Part shown: positions 62,805 through 64,000 of the stretch, piece by piece | Layout of the letters: each line of letters begins with the position of its first letter | How positions within the stretch are numbered: position 1 is the stretch's first letter | NCBI RefSeq assembly: GCF_963678635.1 | Contig: NC_087067.1 | Span: 44,895,629-44,959,628, forward strand | DNA: 64,000 bases | Direction: 5' to 3' | Source: Symsagittifera roscoffensis | Lineage: Eukaryota > Xenacoelomorpha > Acoela > Convolutidae | Notes under the pieces: model-generated | Told to the model about the DNA's origin: nothing | What the model saw: the letters and a program-made list of their open reading frames with translations, nothing else | Databases searched by the model: none | Position numbers and translations under genes: made by a program

Positions 62805-62843
62805 TTGCGGAGTGACAAAGAAGCGAGAGGAATTTCATCTTGA
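62805..62843 (+). CDS. PITP gene, probable terminal exon
   Basis: TTTTTCAG|TTGCGG to TGA: LRSDKEARGISS. Short charged tail of about the length expected after the last helix. Supported by acceptor and phase only. Confidence 0.6.
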   Translation: MRSDKEARGISS

Positions 62844-63207
62844 CGAAGGGAGACGAAGACTCTCTGATTTTGCATTGACTCGGTTTAATGTTTCTGAGCT
62901 CTGAGAACTTCTTGCACTAATTCTAAATCAAACTCTCTGATGTTATTAGACGTGAAAAATTGCACCTATTGAACTACCATCAAACCTGAAAAGTTTGAAA
63001 AAAATAATCAAGGTCCATATTGCCAAAAACTTCAGTTTTGTTCAGAACACTCAAAAAGTGAAAAAATTATTCTGGACTCAGGTGGTGTTTTTTCAGCGCA
63101 GAATCAGGCTCGTCGATAAATCATATGAACAGATTGAGTGATCTCGCATATTGGATTTCTTTTTAACTCGTAATTCTGATTCCAAAAATGCGTTTTTGAT
63201 TGTTCTC

Positions 63208-63322
63208 AATATAATAGAAGTTATTTCTGAACTTCAATTTACTTTGAGTTGGCTGTCCAGCCTGAAGTAACTTCTATTATATTCAGAACAGAATCAGAAA
63301 CACCAACTCAAAGTAAATTGAA
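63208..63322. repeat. Two interleaved inverted repeats
   Basis: A (63208-63223) pairs with A' (63268-63283), 16 of 16. B (63233-63252) pairs with B' (63303-63322), 20 of 20. Order A-B-A'-B' means both stems can form only as a pseudoknot or one at a time. Confidence 0.85.
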
Positions 63323-63539
63323 ATTCAAAAAGTCTCAAACGCAACGAAAACAGTATATTTTTAACCGATCGCAAAAAAACTGGGAATAAAAACTGAAAAA
63401 TAAAAAAATTAACGATGAATTTTTTTTGCAGTGATTTTTTAAAACCTTGCGTTTTTGAATTGAAAAATGTGTATGCAAAGGTTTTAAAAAAAACTATATT
63501 TTTACTCCCATGGGTTATATAAAATAAAAAAAACGAACT

Positions 63540-63645
63540 ATTTGGCGTCCGGTAATGCAATCATACGTGAACGGCGAATTGAATCATTCCAAAAGGAATT
63601 GAGGCTAACATTTTGGTTTAGTTATTGCGTTACCAGACGCCAAAT
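63540..63645. mobile_element. 106-bp inverted-repeat element
   Basis: Ends ATTTGGCGTCCGGTAATGC (63540 on) and its near complement (63624-63645) match at 20 of 22 positions. No target duplication is evident. Probably a very small MITE remnant. Confidence 0.55.
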
Positions 63646-64000
63646 CGATTGTTTTTTTTTATTTTACTTGACGCATTCGGCACGAACAAAATTGATATAT
63701 TTTTCTTTGAAGATTTTATTTTCTACACATTTTTCAAACCAAAAGACTTTTCATCGCTGTAAAAGAGTAAATAAATAATTCAGGGCTCTTGCTAGATACG
63801 AGCAGTCTCGCTCAACTTTGTAATTAATATTTTGCCAGTAAAGGCAAGCTTGTGCAAAAGCGAGCGCAAGTATAAAAGCACTTAAGGGGAAAATTTATTT
63901 TTGATTTCGGAGTCATTTTTCGAATTTATACGAATTAAAATGATTTTCTTTTCATTACACAAAAAATTTTCTTAGCACGGTTTTTATTTGTTAGTGAAAT

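Larger units (their letters stand above)
53374..62843 (+). other. Gene span: phosphatidylinositol transfer protein, class I-like
   Basis: Coding exons: 53374-53404, 57921-58063, 58378-58477, 58544-58615, 58765-58842, 60895-61074, 62365-62487 and 62805-62843. All are GT-AG with compatible phases, giving 255 codons plus a short unlocated first exon, close to the 270 aa of class I PITPs. Conserved stretches in order are IALPFSLDQYRVG, FSKQETGGGSGVEF, GKFTHRIYYLE, GPLRGSDW, DCPNVLYIHKMYS, KFYRQMFCWTDEWL and a Lys-rich end. Class I PITPs exchange phosphatidylinositol and phosphatidylcholine between membranes in the cytosol. The usual double-Trp membrane loop reads MP here. No downstream DDHD region is seen, so RdgB-type class IIA is unlikely. 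Confidence 0.9.
62844..64000. other. Downstream of the PITP gene
   Basis: No exon recognised. It holds the interleaved inverted repeats at 63208-63322 and a 106-bp inverted-repeat element at 63540-63645. Confidence 0.5.

Noticed and set aside
53374-62843. RdgB-type (class II) PITP
   Set aside because: The reading frame ends about 12 codons after the last PITP helix, with no acidic FFAT region or DDHD/LNS2 part in the remaining window.

Overview
The window is nuclear DNA of an invertebrate animal; the phylum cannot be told from the sequence. Non-coding DNA is AT-rich, introns carry ordinary GT-AG signals with T-rich acceptors, and two spliced host genes lie among many layers of transposons. 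The transposon set is Penelope-like, restriction-endonuclease-type LINE, Ty3/gypsy-type LTR and small inverted-repeat DNA elements.

Layout. 1-2.2 kb is a pile of old fragments: a diverged antisense LTR, an identical second piece of it, a LINE tail and a Penelope terminal repeat. 2,679-7,117 is a Penelope-like element (PLE) on the minus strand with a 12-bp target duplication, hammerhead-ribozyme-like terminal repeats, RT plus GIY-YIG endonuclease, and a PHD finger inside the RT. From about 7.6 kb the background is a degenerate 155-170 bp satellite. It is split first by a 5'-truncated LINE (7,994-10,136, 10-bp target duplication) and then by a 24,467-bp LTR retrotransposon (10,301-34,767).

The LTR element is the main find. 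Its two 949-bp LTRs differ at only two positions that I noticed. The leader is 3 kb long and holds about 20 copies of a CCGGAGGGGT-type motif. The Gag/protease/RT/RNase H/integrase genes follow in overlapping frames, and the integrase protein ends in what looks like a macro (ADP-ribose) domain. Where an envelope gene would sit, about 8.9 kb of further coding sequence begins with an SGNH/GDSL-type esterase and continues into roughly 2,000 codons I cannot assign. That part runs in one frame broken by exactly three TGA codons, then one frameshift.

Host genes, both on the plus strand. At 36,819-47,359 a six-exon gene encodes a protein of about 1,135 aa with a long Ser/Asn-rich N-terminal part and four C2H2 zinc fingers. 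Its fifth coding exon lies in a perfect 210-bp tandem duplication. At 53,374-62,843 a multi-exon gene encodes a class I-like phosphatidylinositol transfer protein; its first coding exon was not found. Introns and the intergenic region are full of the satellite, a short dispersed hairpin repeat, a 466-bp MITE and several inverted repeats.

The two host genes show no functional link. The mobile elements tell an insertion order: satellite first, then LINE, then the very young LTR element.
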